A stretch of DNA of 64,000 bases from Halopelagius fulvigenes (GCF_042662625.1 NZ_JBHSXH010000014.1:26417-90416), one strand, 5' to 3'; shown: positions 34,913 to 44,728, numbered from the stretch's first letter. Program-made: numbers and translations. Notes: generated from the sequence alone by a model not told the origin.

Positions 34913-35215
34913 CTATAGCTCGGCGACTTCGTCGACAAAGTCTTCATCCAACTGTTGTTTCAACACCCGGAGGTTCGCTGCCTCTTCAGCGCCGACGAGT
35001 GCTTTGAGCTGCTCGAAGGAGATTTCGTCGTCATAGTAGGCAGCAGCGATCTCTTGAGTGAGTGCATCATCGTGAGCGGCATCTTGGAGGTACTCTCGAA
35101 GCGCAGTCACGAGGACGTTTGTTCGGTCTTCACCGAGCACTGTAGCGAGTGCGTCGGCCCGGTCAATAAGCCGATTGGGTGCTCGAAACTGCACGCGCTT
35201 TTTGTCGGTACTCAT
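34913..35215 (-). CDS. Ribbon-helix-helix-like antitoxin
   Basis: 100 aa from MSTDKKRVQFRAPNRLIDRA (35215). The N-terminal beta strand and two helices (DALATVLGEDRTNVLVTALR) suggest a DNA-binding dimer. The C-terminal part (ISFEQLKALVGAEEAANLRV) probably binds the toxin. It is followed directly by the PIN gene. Two near-identical 16-bp boxes lie just upstream, consistent with autoregulation. Confidence 0.8.
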   Translation of the reverse strand: MSTDKKRVQFRAPNRLIDRADALATVLGEDRTNVLVTALREYLQDAAHDDALTQEIAAAYYDDEISFEQLKALVGAEEAANLRVLKQQLDEDFVDEVAEL

Positions 35216-35218
35216 TAT

Positions 35219-35271
35219 GTGTACATTGTGAGCCAACGTACTTAGCCGTTTTCGTGTGTACGATGTGAGCC
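35219..35271 (+). promoter_or_regulatory. Twin operator boxes of the antitoxin promoter
   Basis: GTGTACATTGTGAGCC at 35219-35234 and GTGTACGATGTGAGCC at 35256-35271, differing at two positions and 37 bp apart (about 3.5 helical turns). Their position right upstream of the antitoxin suggests antitoxin/complex binding. Confidence 0.7.
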
Positions 35272-35275
35272 TCAC

Positions 35276-36009
35276 TGAACCTGAATAGAGTCGCTTTAGG
35301 CTCCTTGATATCCTCTCTGACGGATCGTCGAATCAAACACACCGCTTGGCCATTACGCGTGCTCTGTGTTCTGGCGTTGATCGTCTTCAGCTTCCTTTGA
35401 GTCCGGTATAGTAGTCCTCAACTCCGAGTTTTGTGACGTATATTAGCTGCTTTGTCGATAACTAAGGAGAAGCTGAGTAACCTAAACGAATTACTCGTTT
35501 CCAGTTACCCATCAGGATGGAATTCCTTGACGGAGATAGTTTCGATAAACTGCCATATCTGTGGAATGTTGTGCAAATACTAATATTCGATTCAGGACCC
35601 ATCCACTAAAGTACGACCGACCGAAAGCATAGGTTATTCTTAATTACCTTCAACTAGAAAACGGTGGTTGTAACACGGTTTAAAAGCTGAATCGATCTCT
35701 ATACGGCATCTCTGCAATATACCGGTCAAATTATAGAACATCGTTAGCCATCAACGAGCCGTACGGAGTAGACCAATATAGGTAGAATATAGTCTCTATA
35801 TGCTCTGGAAGTAGTTATAAATCCAAAATCGGAGCGCACTCTGATCCAAATCAGGGCATATATCGACTACTAACACCACAATGATAGTAATTTCGCAGCC
35901 AAAGGCGCAAGTAAACCAAATTGTCTCTCTAAAACGTCTTATCATAGGTGATCAGACACCTCTTTCATAAAAACACGATATTTTTCTCAAGGTTACTAAA
36001 GAGAGATAG
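35276..36009. other. AT-rich non-coding stretch
   Basis: Notably AT-rich compared with the window, with many stop codons in all frames. No gene, hairpin array or IS end is recognisable. Confidence 0.5.
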
Positions 36010-36213
36010 TCAGAGTAGGGGGGATTGATTCTCCAGCACTGAGGGATAATCGATATCTGATTCGCCGCTCTCCGAGTTCTGTGAGTCTAATCTTCTTTCA
36101 TAAAACAATACTATTTCTTCAATCGTCCCGTGGAAGCTTCTACGGTAATCATCTTCGACCGGATTCCATGGGGTTTGTGCGAATTCTCCTGGAACTCCCT
36201 CTCTGCGAGGCAC
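36010..36213 (-). CDS. Doubtful 67-aa hypothetical protein
   Basis: MPRREGVPGEFAQTPWNPVE, then DDYRRSFHGTIEEIVLFYER and an acidic end. Composition is plausible for a halophile and unlike shadow frames, but no family is recognised and it lies in decayed, AT-rich DNA. It may be a fragment. Confidence 0.3.
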   Translation of the reverse strand: MPRREGVPGEFAQTPWNPVEDDYRRSFHGTIEEIVLFYERRLDSQNSESGESDIDYPSVLENQSPLL

Positions 36214-36352
36214 ACCGAAATTACCGGTGGTGTATGCCCTCGAGTCACCTTGACTAACAACAGGGGGTCCCTCGAGTAACGCTATCTACCATTATTTACC
36301 TCCTCCAAGCATTCTGTCCGCATACAACATATTTATATTATTACTAGTTTTT

Positions 36353-36780
36353 GTGCGGCATTTCTATTTTCGAGTCAGTACTTCTTCCCATCCCAATCCT
36401 CGAAGAATATATATTCACATTTGGTCGATATGTGATGATGACGCCGTAGGAGACCAGACACACGGATATCGCGTCTGTAGTATCGAGAAGCCCACGTCGG
36501 TCGTCACCGAGACAACGCTCAAACCTATCGAATCGGTTGAGGTGCCGGTCTGTACAACGTGTGAGTTCGTACAGAACTATCAAGCGGCGTCGAATTCTAA
36601 TCGGATTTGAGTCGAAGTTGGGCCATCCGGTTGGGGCGTAGGGATTCCAGGATTCACCAAGGCCAAACTCTGTGAAGACTGTGCCTCTCAAATCGCCTGC
36701 AACATCGCCTACGGCATCTTCGAGAGTGACATAGATGCACGCAGACGCTTCGTTGAACTCATCGACCGCGAAGATCTTCT
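36353..36780 (+). pseudogene. Zinc-binding protein gene with in-frame TGA
   Basis: One frame reads ESVEVPVCTTCEFVQNYQAA up to a TGA at 36608-36610. It then continues in the same frame with VEVGPSGWGVGIPGF and KLCEDCASQIACNIAYGIFE. The CTTC and CEDC pairs form a two-knuckle zinc site only if read through. A single nonsense mutation is the simplest reading. The 3' end runs into the antisense of the VOC gene, so that end is probably lost too. Confidence 0.55.
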
Positions 36781-37151
36781 CACGCACTCTCTACCAGTTC
36801 GAGTACGTACCCGTCGGGATCCGTGACGAATGCAATAGTGGACCCCGTTTTTTTGAGCACCGTCGGCGGTTTGAGAACCTCGCTCCCTCGTTCGTCAACG
36901 AGATGGCCGACTGTCGTCTCGACGTCGTCGACGCCGACCGCGAGGTGGTCGACGCCGTCGCGCTCGACGGTGACCTCGTGTTCGGAATCGTATTTGAACT
37001 GAATCTCTACTCCGTTCTCGCCTTTCACGAAGTAGTTGCGGACGCCGTCCGTCGCGAACTCCCGGGAAAATTTGAGGCCGACGCCGTCGCAGTAGAACGC
37101 CTTCGTCGTGTTGAGGTCAGAGACCCAAATTGCTGTATGAAGTACATCCAT
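36780..37151 (-). CDS. VOC (glyoxalase/bleomycin-resistance) fold protein
   Basis: 123 aa, complete. Two beta-alpha-beta-beta-beta repeats are visible: MDVLHTAIWVSDLNTTKAFY and VDHLAVGVDDVETTVGHLVD, ending with AFVTDPDGYVLELVE. Possible metal ligands are His5, Glu49 (VEIQFK), His69 and Glu119. The family includes glyoxalase I, dioxygenases and epimerases, so the reaction cannot be set. It stands alone, divergent from a hydroxyacid dehydrogenase gene. Confidence 0.85.
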   Translation of the reverse strand: MDVLHTAIWVSDLNTTKAFYCDGVGLKFSREFATDGVRNYFVKGENGVEIQFKYDSEHEVTVERDGVDHLAVGVDDVETTVGHLVDERGSEVLKPPTVLKKTGSTIAFVTDPDGYVLELVESA

Positions 37152-37268
37152 ACCGATTCATCGCCAGTGTGGGTCAAATAAGTACCCTGTCGCACTCTCA
37201 CACAGCATCGGAGGTGAGACCGCTTAGACGTATTTTTATCACTCGTGGTATCGAACGGTGGGTCGGAC

Positions 37269-38213
37269 ATGCCCACAGCGGTCATCTATCACGACACCCC
37301 GATAGCGAGTACCATCCGGGACCGGACCGACGACCTAACGGTGGTCGCCGCCGAGTCGAAAGCGGACGTCCGTACCCACCTCGGCGACGCGGATATCTTC
37401 GTGACGAATCCGAAAGGCTGGTCAGACGACTTCGTCAAGTACCTATCGGAGGACGATTGGGTGCAAGCGACGAGCATCGGATATACTGCGTTTCCCGTCG
37501 CCGAACTCAACGAACGCGGTGTGACGTTCACCAACGCCGCGACGCTCCACGATTCAGTCGTGAGCGAACACGCATTCGCCCTTATGTTCGCGCTCTCCCG
37601 GAGACTCGGAGCGACCTTTGACCAACAGCGTGAACATGAGTGGGACCGCGGTGTGGGCGCGGACATGTGGCACTGGGAGGGCCGACGGATGACCGTCTTC
37701 GGCCTCGGAAACATCGGTGAGTCTATCGCGCGACGGGCGCAGGCGTTCGGCTTCGACGTGTACGGTGTTAAACGCACGCCCTCGATCTATTCGGGCTCTC
37801 TCACCGAGGACCGCGTTGTCTCTAACGAGGACTTTCACGACCTCCTCCCCGAAACGGACCTGCTCGTATTGACGGTGCCGCTCACCGACGAAACCCGCCA
37901 CATCGTCAACGCGGACGTCCTCGCCGCGCTTCCGGAATCGGCCGCCGTCGTCAACGTCGCACGCGGGTCGGTCATCGACCAAAACGCGTTGGTCGCGGCC
38001 CTCAAAGACGGAGAAATCACCGCTGCTGGGCTCGACGTGGTCGAAGAAGAGCCGCTTCCTCCGACGTCGCCGCTGTGGGACCGCGAAGATACAGTCGTGA
38101 CGCCGCACGTGGGCGGGCGTTCCAAGGACTTCCCTGTCCGGTTCAGTCGGCTGTTTCTCGACAACTACGACCGATGGCTATCCGGGAAACCGTTGGCGAA
38201 CTGCATCAACTAA
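37269..38213 (+). CDS. D-2-hydroxyacid dehydrogenase (copy 2)
   Basis: 314 aa from MPTAVIYHDTPIASTIRDRT (37269). NAD-binding FGLGNIGESIARRAQAFG, then catalytic Arg (NVARGSVIDQNAL), Glu (VVEEEPLPPTSPLW) and His (VTPHVGGRSKDF). Shorter than copy 1, more like glyoxylate/hydroxypyruvate reductases. A TTTTTATC stretch about 40 bp before the ATG could be the TATA element. It is the left-most gene of the second sugar-acid region. Confidence 0.9.
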   Translation: MPTAVIYHDTPIASTIRDRTDDLTVVAAESKADVRTHLGDADIFVTNPKGWSDDFVKYLSEDDWVQATSIGYTAFPVAELNERGVTFTNAATLHDSVVSEHAFALMFALSRRLGATFDQQREHEWDRGVGADMWHWEGRRMTVFGLGNIGESIARRAQAFGFDVYGVKRTPSIYSGSLTEDRVVSNEDFHDLLPETDLLVLTVPLTDETRHIVNADVLAALPESAAVVNVARGSVIDQNALVAALKDGEITAAGLDVVEEEPLPPTSPLWDREDTVVTPHVGGRSKDFPVRFSRLFLDNYDRWLSGKPLANCIN

Positions 38214-38491
38214 CGGAATCTCTGAGGAGCGACGAACCCCGAGAGGGTCGATTCTGGTTGCTTTTTCCAGAGCGCGACCCTTCACGATGTGCCGGTGTCG
38301 GTGATTTCGACGCTCTCTTCGAAGTCCAGACTAGGCGCTCCGGCGAACAGGGTGGCGAGAGACACGACGAGCAGTCTAGCTCAATTTTCTCGTCCGCTTG
38401 ATCGACTTATGGGGCACGACTCACCGAGCGAACTTCTCGACCGAGGACATCGTACGGCTCCAAGAGGTGAGGACTGATTGTCTCACTCTAC
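38214..38491. other. Short intergenic gap, nothing recognised
   Basis: Convergent gap between the dehydrogenase and ABC ATPase genes. No convincing gene or terminator hairpin is visible. Confidence 0.4.
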
Positions 38492-39613
38492 TCAGGCGTT
38501 CATGCGGGGTTTGGTCCCCCGTGCGATGCTTTCTTCGGTTCTCCGGTCGAAGACGTGTAGTCCCGAGTAGTCGAATGAGAACGAGACCGGTTCCCCTTCG
38601 TCTAACGGGTTGTCAGCGGAGACCGTCGCCCGTACCTCACCCGACGGGCGGTCGATTGTCGCTAATACACGGTCGCCGATACGCTCGACCAGCGACAGAT
38701 CGCCCGTGAGGTCTCCCTGCTCGGTATCCGGATAGACATTGACAATTTCGGGGCGGAATCCGATGACGACTTCGTCGCCTGCAGAGACATCGCCGACGAT
38801 GTGTGCCGGAAAGTCGAACTGCGTTCCCTCCACCGTTATCGATATCGAGTCGCGGTTCACGTCGACGACCTTCCCGTCTAAGAAGTTCATGCTCGGGTTC
38901 CCGATGAAGCCAGCGACGAAGACGTTCTTGGGCTCGCTGTACAGTTCGTCCGGCGTTCCCCGCTGTTCGATTTGGCCATCATTGAGCACGAAAATCCGGT
39001 CGGACATCGTCATCGCCTCCTCCTGGTCGTGTGTGACATATATCGTGGGACGCTCGACCCGCTTGTGGACCCGTTGGATTTCCTTGCGAATCTCGACTTT
39101 GAGCTTCGCGTCGAGGTCGCTCAATGGTTCGTCCATCAGGAAAGCCTCGGGGTCTTGGACAATAGTCCGTGCGAGTGCAGCCCGCTGACGTTGTCCGCCG
39201 CTCAGTTCGCCCGGATGCTTCTCCAGCAGTTCCGGTATCTGCATTATCTCGGCTGCTTCCTTGGCCTGTTGGTGTTGTTCCTTCCTGCTGACGCCGCGAA
39301 TCTTCAACGGATAGGAGATGTTCTCCTCGACGGTCATGTGGGGGTACAGCGCGATGTTCTGGAACATCATCGCCAGTTTCCGCTTGTTCGCGGGGATGTC
39401 TGTCACGTCTTCACCCCCGATGACGATTTCCCCGCTCGTGGGCGTTTCGAGTCCAGCAATACATCGGAGTGTCGTCGTTTTGCCACATCCAGACGGGCCG
39501 ACGACCGAAATGAACTCGCCTTCTTCGATTGACATGTTGATATCATCAACGGCTACCTCGACGCCGCTAGAGACGGGAAACTCCTTTCGAAGGGACGTTA
39601 TCGAGATTGTCAT
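38492..39613 (-). CDS. Sugar ABC transporter ATPase, MalK/UgpC type
   Basis: 373 aa. Walker A GPSGCGKTTTLRCIAG, signature LSGGQRQRAALARTIV, Walker B FLMDEPLSDLDAKL and H-loop YVTHDQEEAMTM. A C-terminal TOBE/MOP-like domain (about 235-373) includes GFRPEIVNVYP. It probably energises the permease pair at 42865-44723, although it is separated from them by two plus-strand genes and a dead MFS gene. That separation is unusual for an importer operon. Confidence 0.92.
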   Translation of the reverse strand: MTISITSLRKEFPVSSGVEVAVDDINMSIEEGEFISVVGPSGCGKTTTLRCIAGLETPTSGEIVIGGEDVTDIPANKRKLAMMFQNIALYPHMTVEENISYPLKIRGVSRKEQHQQAKEAAEIMQIPELLEKHPGELSGGQRQRAALARTIVQDPEAFLMDEPLSDLDAKLKVEIRKEIQRVHKRVERPTIYVTHDQEEAMTMSDRIFVLNDGQIEQRGTPDELYSEPKNVFVAGFIGNPSMNFLDGKVVDVNRDSISITVEGTQFDFPAHIVGDVSAGDEVVIGFRPEIVNVYPDTEQGDLTGDLSLVERIGDRVLATIDRPSGEVRATVSADNPLDEGEPVSFSFDYSGLHVFDRRTEESIARGTKPRMNA

Positions 39614-39764
39614 CCTCTATCAAGAACTCTCGCTCATATCATAAAAGATTATCGACGATTCGCTCCGTTGAGTGGAACCTTCTCTCTTTGCAGCAACTTC
39701 ATAACCGCGGAAGTTGCCTGACCGATAATTTCACACCACCGTGAACTATCGTCGTAGACGATGG

Positions 39765-40303
39765 ATGGACACTCAAATGTGGAAGTACCGAGACTCCGTA
39801 CTGGTCCTGACGACGCTCGCGTTCGGGACGAGCATGGTCACTCGCTTCGTGATCGGTCTACTTATCCCGGATATCACGGGAGCGTTCGACGTTTCGACGA
39901 GCGACATTGGCCTGGTACTTACCGGTCTGTGGGCGGCTTACGCTCTGCCGCAGTACCTGGGGGATACTCGCCAACGCGTATGGAGATGTTGCTGGGGAGT
40001 GCCATGATCAGATACGTGCTCCTTTCAGTCGGAACACGCTCTCTCGTCGTGTCGCGGCTCTCCCGGACTGAGTATGAGTTGGGGTGTACCCGGTCCAGTC
40101 GTGGTCCATGGACCAACTCGGCGAGGTCGAACAGACCATTGGATGCGGATTGGTTTGTATGTCTACATGATCATCGGTGCCCTCGGGAGCGATGTCGTCG
40201 GCATCCTCACCGATGGACTCGGCTAGACCGCAGCGTTCGGCTTCCTGGACCTCCTCATGGCCGCCGAAGTCGACTTCTCGGAGCCAACACCCTGTTGGAC
40301 TAA
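39765..40303 (+). pseudogene. Major facilitator transporter pseudogene
   Basis: It begins as a good MFS start (MWKYRDSVLVLTTLAFGTSM, IPDITGAFDVSTSDIGLVLT, GLWAAYALPQY). It then frameshifts near 39957, loses the central part and resumes as YMIIGALGSDVVGILTDGLG with an in-frame TAG. Most of the normal 12-helix protein (about 400 aa) is missing. It is a decayed sugar-acid or anion permease next to catabolic genes. Confidence 0.75.
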
Positions 40304-40375
40304 AGTACTGACTGCCCAAGCAAGGATTTTTGTCCCATGTAAGAACATATATGTCCCGCTATCCTCACACAAGAT

Positions 40376-41365
40376 ATGAGCCTACATATCGTACTAATAG
40401 GTGGAATTGCTGCCGGCGCGAAACCGATCTTGGAGGAGCAGATAGAGGTTCCGGCCACGTTTCGTGCCATCTCGGATTCCGACGACGAGGAGGATGTATT
40501 AGCAGTCCTGACCGACGCAGATATCGTCCTCGGCGACTGGCCGGCTGCGGCTAACGCGATGTCGGCTCCGGACTTGAAACTCATGCAGCGAGTCGGGGCT
40601 GGCGTCGACAAAATCGATCCCGAACGTATTCCTCCTGGTGCATATGTGTGTAACGTCTACAAACACAGCACGGCCATCGCCGAACACGTATTTTCGATGT
40701 TGCTCGCTCACCGACGTCGTCTCCTCGAACTCGACGCAGACCTGCGGAACGGCGTTTGGAACTACCCCCGACCGCCGGAAGGCTCGGTCTCCGACATCCG
40801 AGGGAGTACACTCGGAATCGTTGGATTCGGCCACATTGGGCGCGCACTGGTCCCCCGTGCTAGAGGCTTCGACCTCGACGTGATGGCCATCCGTGGGAGC
40901 GAACCGACCGACGACTTGCCGGATGGCGTGACTTTCCTCGGCGGACCGGACGACCTTGACCGAGTTCTGGAGGAGTGCGACGTTATCGTTGTCTCCGTCC
41001 CACTAAACGACGAAACGAGGGGCCTCATCGGCGAGCGTGAGTTCGAGTTGATGGGCGCAGACAGCATGTTGATAAACGTCGCTCGCGGCCCAGTCGTCGA
41101 CGAAGCCGCGTTCTATGAGGCCCTCGAATCGGAGACTATCGGTGGTGCGGGTATTGATACTTGGTACCGCTACCCAAATGGAGACGAATCGGTACAACCC
41201 TCCGAATTCCCTTTCACCAACCTCGACAACGTCGTCCTCACCCCCCACATCGCCGGGTGGAGCGACCAGACCGCGTCTGCACGCTTCGACTTCATCGCCG
41301 AGAACGTCGCGCGTATTGCGCGAGGCGAGAAACCCGAGAACGTCGTCTGGGGCCCGCGCGCGTAA
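40376..41365 (+). CDS. D-2-hydroxyacid dehydrogenase (copy 3)
   Basis: 329 aa. NAD-binding IVGFGHIGRALVPRARGFDL, Arg in NVARGPVVDEAAF, His in LTPHIAGWSDQ. The usual Glu position falls in IDTWYRYPNGDESVQPSEFP, where the motif is longer and atypical, so catalysis may be altered. It is followed 60 bp later by the DgoD-like dehydratase on the same strand, probably one operon. The substrate is likely a sugar-derived 2-keto acid. Confidence 0.88.
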   Translation: MSLHIVLIGGIAAGAKPILEEQIEVPATFRAISDSDDEEDVLAVLTDADIVLGDWPAAANAMSAPDLKLMQRVGAGVDKIDPERIPPGAYVCNVYKHSTAIAEHVFSMLLAHRRRLLELDADLRNGVWNYPRPPEGSVSDIRGSTLGIVGFGHIGRALVPRARGFDLDVMAIRGSEPTDDLPDGVTFLGGPDDLDRVLEECDVIVVSVPLNDETRGLIGEREFELMGADSMLINVARGPVVDEAAFYEALESETIGGAGIDTWYRYPNGDESVQPSEFPFTNLDNVVLTPHIAGWSDQTASARFDFIAENVARIARGEKPENVVWGPRA

Positions 41366-41425
41366 TCTCGAGGAGTAGTAGCTGATTCCGGTACTCTTTT
41401 GCGACCACTCAGGGTCTATCTCCCC

Positions 41426-42640
41426 ATGAGGGTAGTTAACTACGAACTATTCAACGTGCCGCCCCGTTGGACGTTCCTCAAAGTCGAGACGAGCGACGGA
41501 TCTATCGGATGGGGGGAAATCTCCCTGTCGCGTCAGCGCCGGGCGGCGTCAGGTGCGGTGGCAGACTTCATGGAGGAGTACGTCATCGGCAACGACCCGA
41601 CGCGCATCGAAGACCACTGGCAGGCCATGTATCGGTCCGGGCGATTCCGCGGCGGGCCGGTCCTCATGACTGGTATCGCCGGTATTGACCAAGCTCTCTG
41701 GGACATCAAGGGGAAGATACACGGGATGCCAATTTCCGAGTTCCTCGGTGGCCCCGTTCGCGACCGAATCCGTCTCTACCAGCACGTCCGGACGAAAGCA
41801 GAGGTCGCGAGTGCCAACGACGATTCAGACGACCGAGACGGAGAGAATCAGGTTTCCAGTCCGGAGGCGTTCGTCGAGGATGCCCGTCGTCAGATCAATG
41901 CTGGATTCGACGCGCTCAAACTGGTGCCGTTCGGGATGCTCGACGCAGTCGCTAAGCCCGGAGACGTCGACCGGGCGCGGACGGTCGTACGCGCGGTGCG
42001 CGAGGAGGTTGGCCCCGACGTCGACTTGGCTCTCGACTTCCACGGTCGTGCGTCGAAGGCGTCGGCCAAACAGATGGCAACGGCGCTCGAGGAGTTCGAC
42101 CCAATGTTCTACGAGGAGGCCGTCACCGGCCCCGAACACGCCAACAACTACCGGGAACTGGCCCGACACACGTCGGTCCCGATTGCGACGGGCGAACGTC
42201 GTCACTCTCGGTGGGCGTTCAAGGAAGTTTTCGAGGACGGTGCGGTGGACATTGTTCAACCCGACCTCTGCTATGCCGGTGGCATCTCCGAACTGCACCG
42301 AATCGGAACGATGGCAGAGGCCTACGACGTCGCATTGGCGCCGCATTGTCCCTTCGGACCCATCGCCCTCGCCGCCTGTCTGCAAGTGGATGCCGCCATG
42401 CACAACGCCTTCATCCAAGAACAGATCGTTCACCGGGAAGACTACCTCGACTACTCTCTCTTATCGTACTTGGAGAACCCCGAAGTTCTCGCACAGGAAG
42501 ATGGCCATGTCGACGTACTGACCGAACCAGGACTGGGTATCACGGTTGACGAGGAGATCGTGCAAAGACATGCGATCGACAACCCGCAGTGGGAGAGTCC
42601 GGGGTGGCGACATCTGGACGGCCGCGTCGCGCAGAATTGA
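41426..42640 (+). CDS. DgoD-like sugar-acid dehydratase with intact catalytic residues
   Basis: 404 aa from MRVVNYELFNVPPRWTFLKV (41426). Enolase superfamily, mandelate-racemase group. Residues expected of galactonate-type dehydratases are present: Asp204 and His206 (ALDFHGR), Glu230, Glu257 (ATGERRHSRW), Asp280 (IVQPDLCYAGG) and base His307 (APHCPFGP). An acidic insertion near 125-150 is absent from the paralogue at 17834-18985. It probably converts an aldonic acid to a 2-keto-3-deoxy acid. It pairs with the upstream dehydrogenase. Confidence 0.9.
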   Translation: MRVVNYELFNVPPRWTFLKVETSDGSIGWGEISLSRQRRAASGAVADFMEEYVIGNDPTRIEDHWQAMYRSGRFRGGPVLMTGIAGIDQALWDIKGKIHGMPISEFLGGPVRDRIRLYQHVRTKAEVASANDDSDDRDGENQVSSPEAFVEDARRQINAGFDALKLVPFGMLDAVAKPGDVDRARTVVRAVREEVGPDVDLALDFHGRASKASAKQMATALEEFDPMFYEEAVTGPEHANNYRELARHTSVPIATGERRHSRWAFKEVFEDGAVDIVQPDLCYAGGISELHRIGTMAEAYDVALAPHCPFGPIALAACLQVDAAMHNAFIQEQIVHREDYLDYSLLSYLENPEVLAQEDGHVDVLTEPGLGITVDEEIVQRHAIDNPQWESPGWRHLDGRVAQN

Positions 42641-42864
42641 GTTACCCGCGAATCGACCGAGCTTTCTTTTGACCTCACCGCCACCCTGAGCGACGGTACG
42701 CCCCCGAGATAACGGTCTTCAGCGTTCGAGAGTTTGTTCGCTCGGCACGGCTACGTACTTTATCGGGTACTCGCTGTCGCGGTCGATTCGGTGGTTCGAT
42801 ACGCGGTCAGACAGCCCGAAGCGCATTGAACTACCGAGAAGGGTGGAAGACGGAAAGTAGACCG

Positions 42865-43758
42865 CTATCCGATACCGCCGGCCCGGAATCCGCGAAGCAG
42901 GTACTTCTGTAGGAAGTACACGAAGATGAACGACGGGATGACCGTCAGCGTACTCGCGGCCATGAGTTGTGACCAGAGGACCTGATTCTGCATCGTGAAG
43001 CTGAACAGGCCGATCGTCAACACCCACGACTCGTTGTTGACAAGCAGGATGGTGGGCATAGTGAACTCGTTCCACGCGACGGCGTAGGAGAAGACGGCGA
43101 CTGCGACCATCCCCGGCTTCGCCATGGGCAGGGCGATTTCGTAGAAGGCCCTGAACCGCGAGGCGCCGGCCATCTGAGCCGACTCCTCTAGCGACACCGG
43201 CACCGTCTGAAAGAACTTCCACATCATCCAGATACCGAACGGGAGCGAGACGGCCGTCTCGGCGAACACCAGTCCAAGGTGGCTGTCTATCCAGCCGAGC
43301 TGTCTCCAGAAGATAAACATGGGGATGGCGAGCAGGATCGCCGGGAACATGTATCCGAAGAGAATGATACGGGCGAACGTCTTCTTGTAGGGGATGTCGA
43401 GGCGCGTCAATCCGTACCCGGCGAGCGTCGAAGTGACTGTCGTCAGTGTGACGACGCCGACAGCGACGATGATGCTGTTGAAGTACCAGGTCGTAAAGTT
43501 CGAGTTGTTGATGACGTTGTCGAACGCCTCCAGCGTCGGGTTCTGCGGGAGAATCGGCGTCGGGAGGTTAAACAGCGTGTCCGTGGGACGGAGCGACGTG
43601 CTCAGCATCCAAAACAACGGAACGACAACGATGAGGACGCTGAACAAGATGAGCAGGTCCGCGGTCTTGTTGAGAAGCCGCTTTCGGGCGCCGTACGAAA
43701 GCGATTCCCACCCGGGGATGTTGTCCCCGTCGAGGCGGAGGTTGAATCGCTGGCTCAT
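42865..43758 (-). CDS. Sugar ABC transporter permease, MalG/UgpE type
   Basis: 297 aa with about six membrane segments and the cytoplasmic EAA loop (EESAQMAGASRFRAFYEI, then ALPMAKPG) that contacts the ATPase. The C-terminus ends in the usual KYLLRGFRAGGIG. Its ATG overlaps the stop of the MalF-type permease by 4 bp. Together they form the channel of the importer that uses the binding protein at 44729. Confidence 0.93.
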   Translation of the reverse strand: MSQRFNLRLDGDNIPGWESLSYGARKRLLNKTADLLILFSVLIVVVPLFWMLSTSLRPTDTLFNLPTPILPQNPTLEAFDNVINNSNFTTWYFNSIIVAVGVVTLTTVTSTLAGYGLTRLDIPYKKTFARIILFGYMFPAILLAIPMFIFWRQLGWIDSHLGLVFAETAVSLPFGIWMMWKFFQTVPVSLEESAQMAGASRFRAFYEIALPMAKPGMVAVAVFSYAVAWNEFTMPTILLVNNESWVLTIGLFSFTMQNQVLWSQLMAASTLTVIPSFIFVYFLQKYLLRGFRAGGIG

Positions 43759-44723
43759 TCGACGCGCACCTCCTGTTCAGGTTCGAGAACGTGGAAGTAG
43801 ATGATCGCCCCCGCGATGAGCATGACGAACAACAGCGTCGAGATAGCGGCCGCGTACCCAAGTTGAAGCTGATTGAACGCCACTTTGTACGCGTATATCG
43901 GTGCGGTCGTCGTGATACCGCGCGGACCGCCTTGCGTCAGGACATATATGATGTCGAATTTGTTGAACATCCAGATGCCACGGAGCAGGAAGACGATGAA
44001 GATGACGCCCTTGAGATTCGGGAGCGTGACGTCCCGGAACCGCTCGTACGGCGTTGCACCCATAACCTCTGCGGCCTCGTAGAGGCCGCTAGGAATACTC
44101 TGTAGCCGGGCGAGTACCATGATTGTCACGAAGATAGAGAACTTCCAGCTGTTCGTGATGATGACCGCGATCATCGCCGTGCTTTCGTTGCCGTACCATG
44201 GGAACTTCTCTGTGATGAGGCCGAGGCTGACAAGTACTTGGTTGATAATCCCGAACTGGCTGTTACCCATCCACAGCGCGATGAAGCCTAAGATAGCTGT
44301 TGGGATGAGGTACGGTAACATCATTATCGCCCGAACGAACGTTGAACCGCGGAACGTTCGATTCAATAGTAGAGCAAACCCGGTACCGACAACGAGTTGT
44401 ATCGCGACTGACCCACCGGCGAAGACCAGCGAGCGCCGTATGGTCGCCCAGAACTCCGAGTTCGTCAGGATCTGCTGATAGTTGCTCAGTCCTGCCCAGT
44501 GCCACACGGGCGAGAAGGCGGATATCTCGAAGAACCCCGCCGCGACTGCCCACCCGATGGGGATGACGTTGACGAAGATGAACAGGAGAGTGGCCGGGAC
44601 GATGGTGAGTACTCCCATGACCCACTTGTCGGAGAGGATGTCGAAAACCCGCCGTTGGTACTCAAGGCGAGACCCGCTCGCGACGTTGTTTTCCCTCTGT
44701 GTTACGTTATTTGCTTTTGCCAT
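43755..44723 (-). CDS. Sugar ABC transporter permease, MalF/UgpA type
   Basis: 322 aa, about six to seven membrane segments. EAA loop YEAAEVMGATPYERFRDVTL, then PNLKG. The N-terminus is polar (MAKANNVTQRENNVASGS). It partners the MalG-type permease with a 4-bp overlap and starts 5 bp downstream of the binding-protein stop, so all three are one operon. Confidence 0.93.
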   Translation of the reverse strand: MAKANNVTQRENNVASGSRLEYQRRVFDILSDKWVMGVLTIVPATLLFIFVNVIPIGWAVAAGFFEISAFSPVWHWAGLSNYQQILTNSEFWATIRRSLVFAGGSVAIQLVVGTGFALLLNRTFRGSTFVRAIMMLPYLIPTAILGFIALWMGNSQFGIINQVLVSLGLITEKFPWYGNESTAMIAVIITNSWKFSIFVTIMVLARLQSIPSGLYEAAEVMGATPYERFRDVTLPNLKGVIFIVFLLRGIWMFNKFDIIYVLTQGGPRGITTTAPIYAYKVAFNQLQLGYAAAISTLLFVMLIAGAIIYFHVLEPEQEVRVE

Positions 44724-44728
44724 TGTGG

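Noticed and set aside
35276..36009. Search for CRISPR or IS ends in AT-rich DNA
   Set aside because: No regularly spaced repeats, no terminal inverted repeats and no transposase frame.
42719..43222. 167-aa minus-strand frame
   Set aside because: Shadow overlapping the MalG-type permease in another frame.
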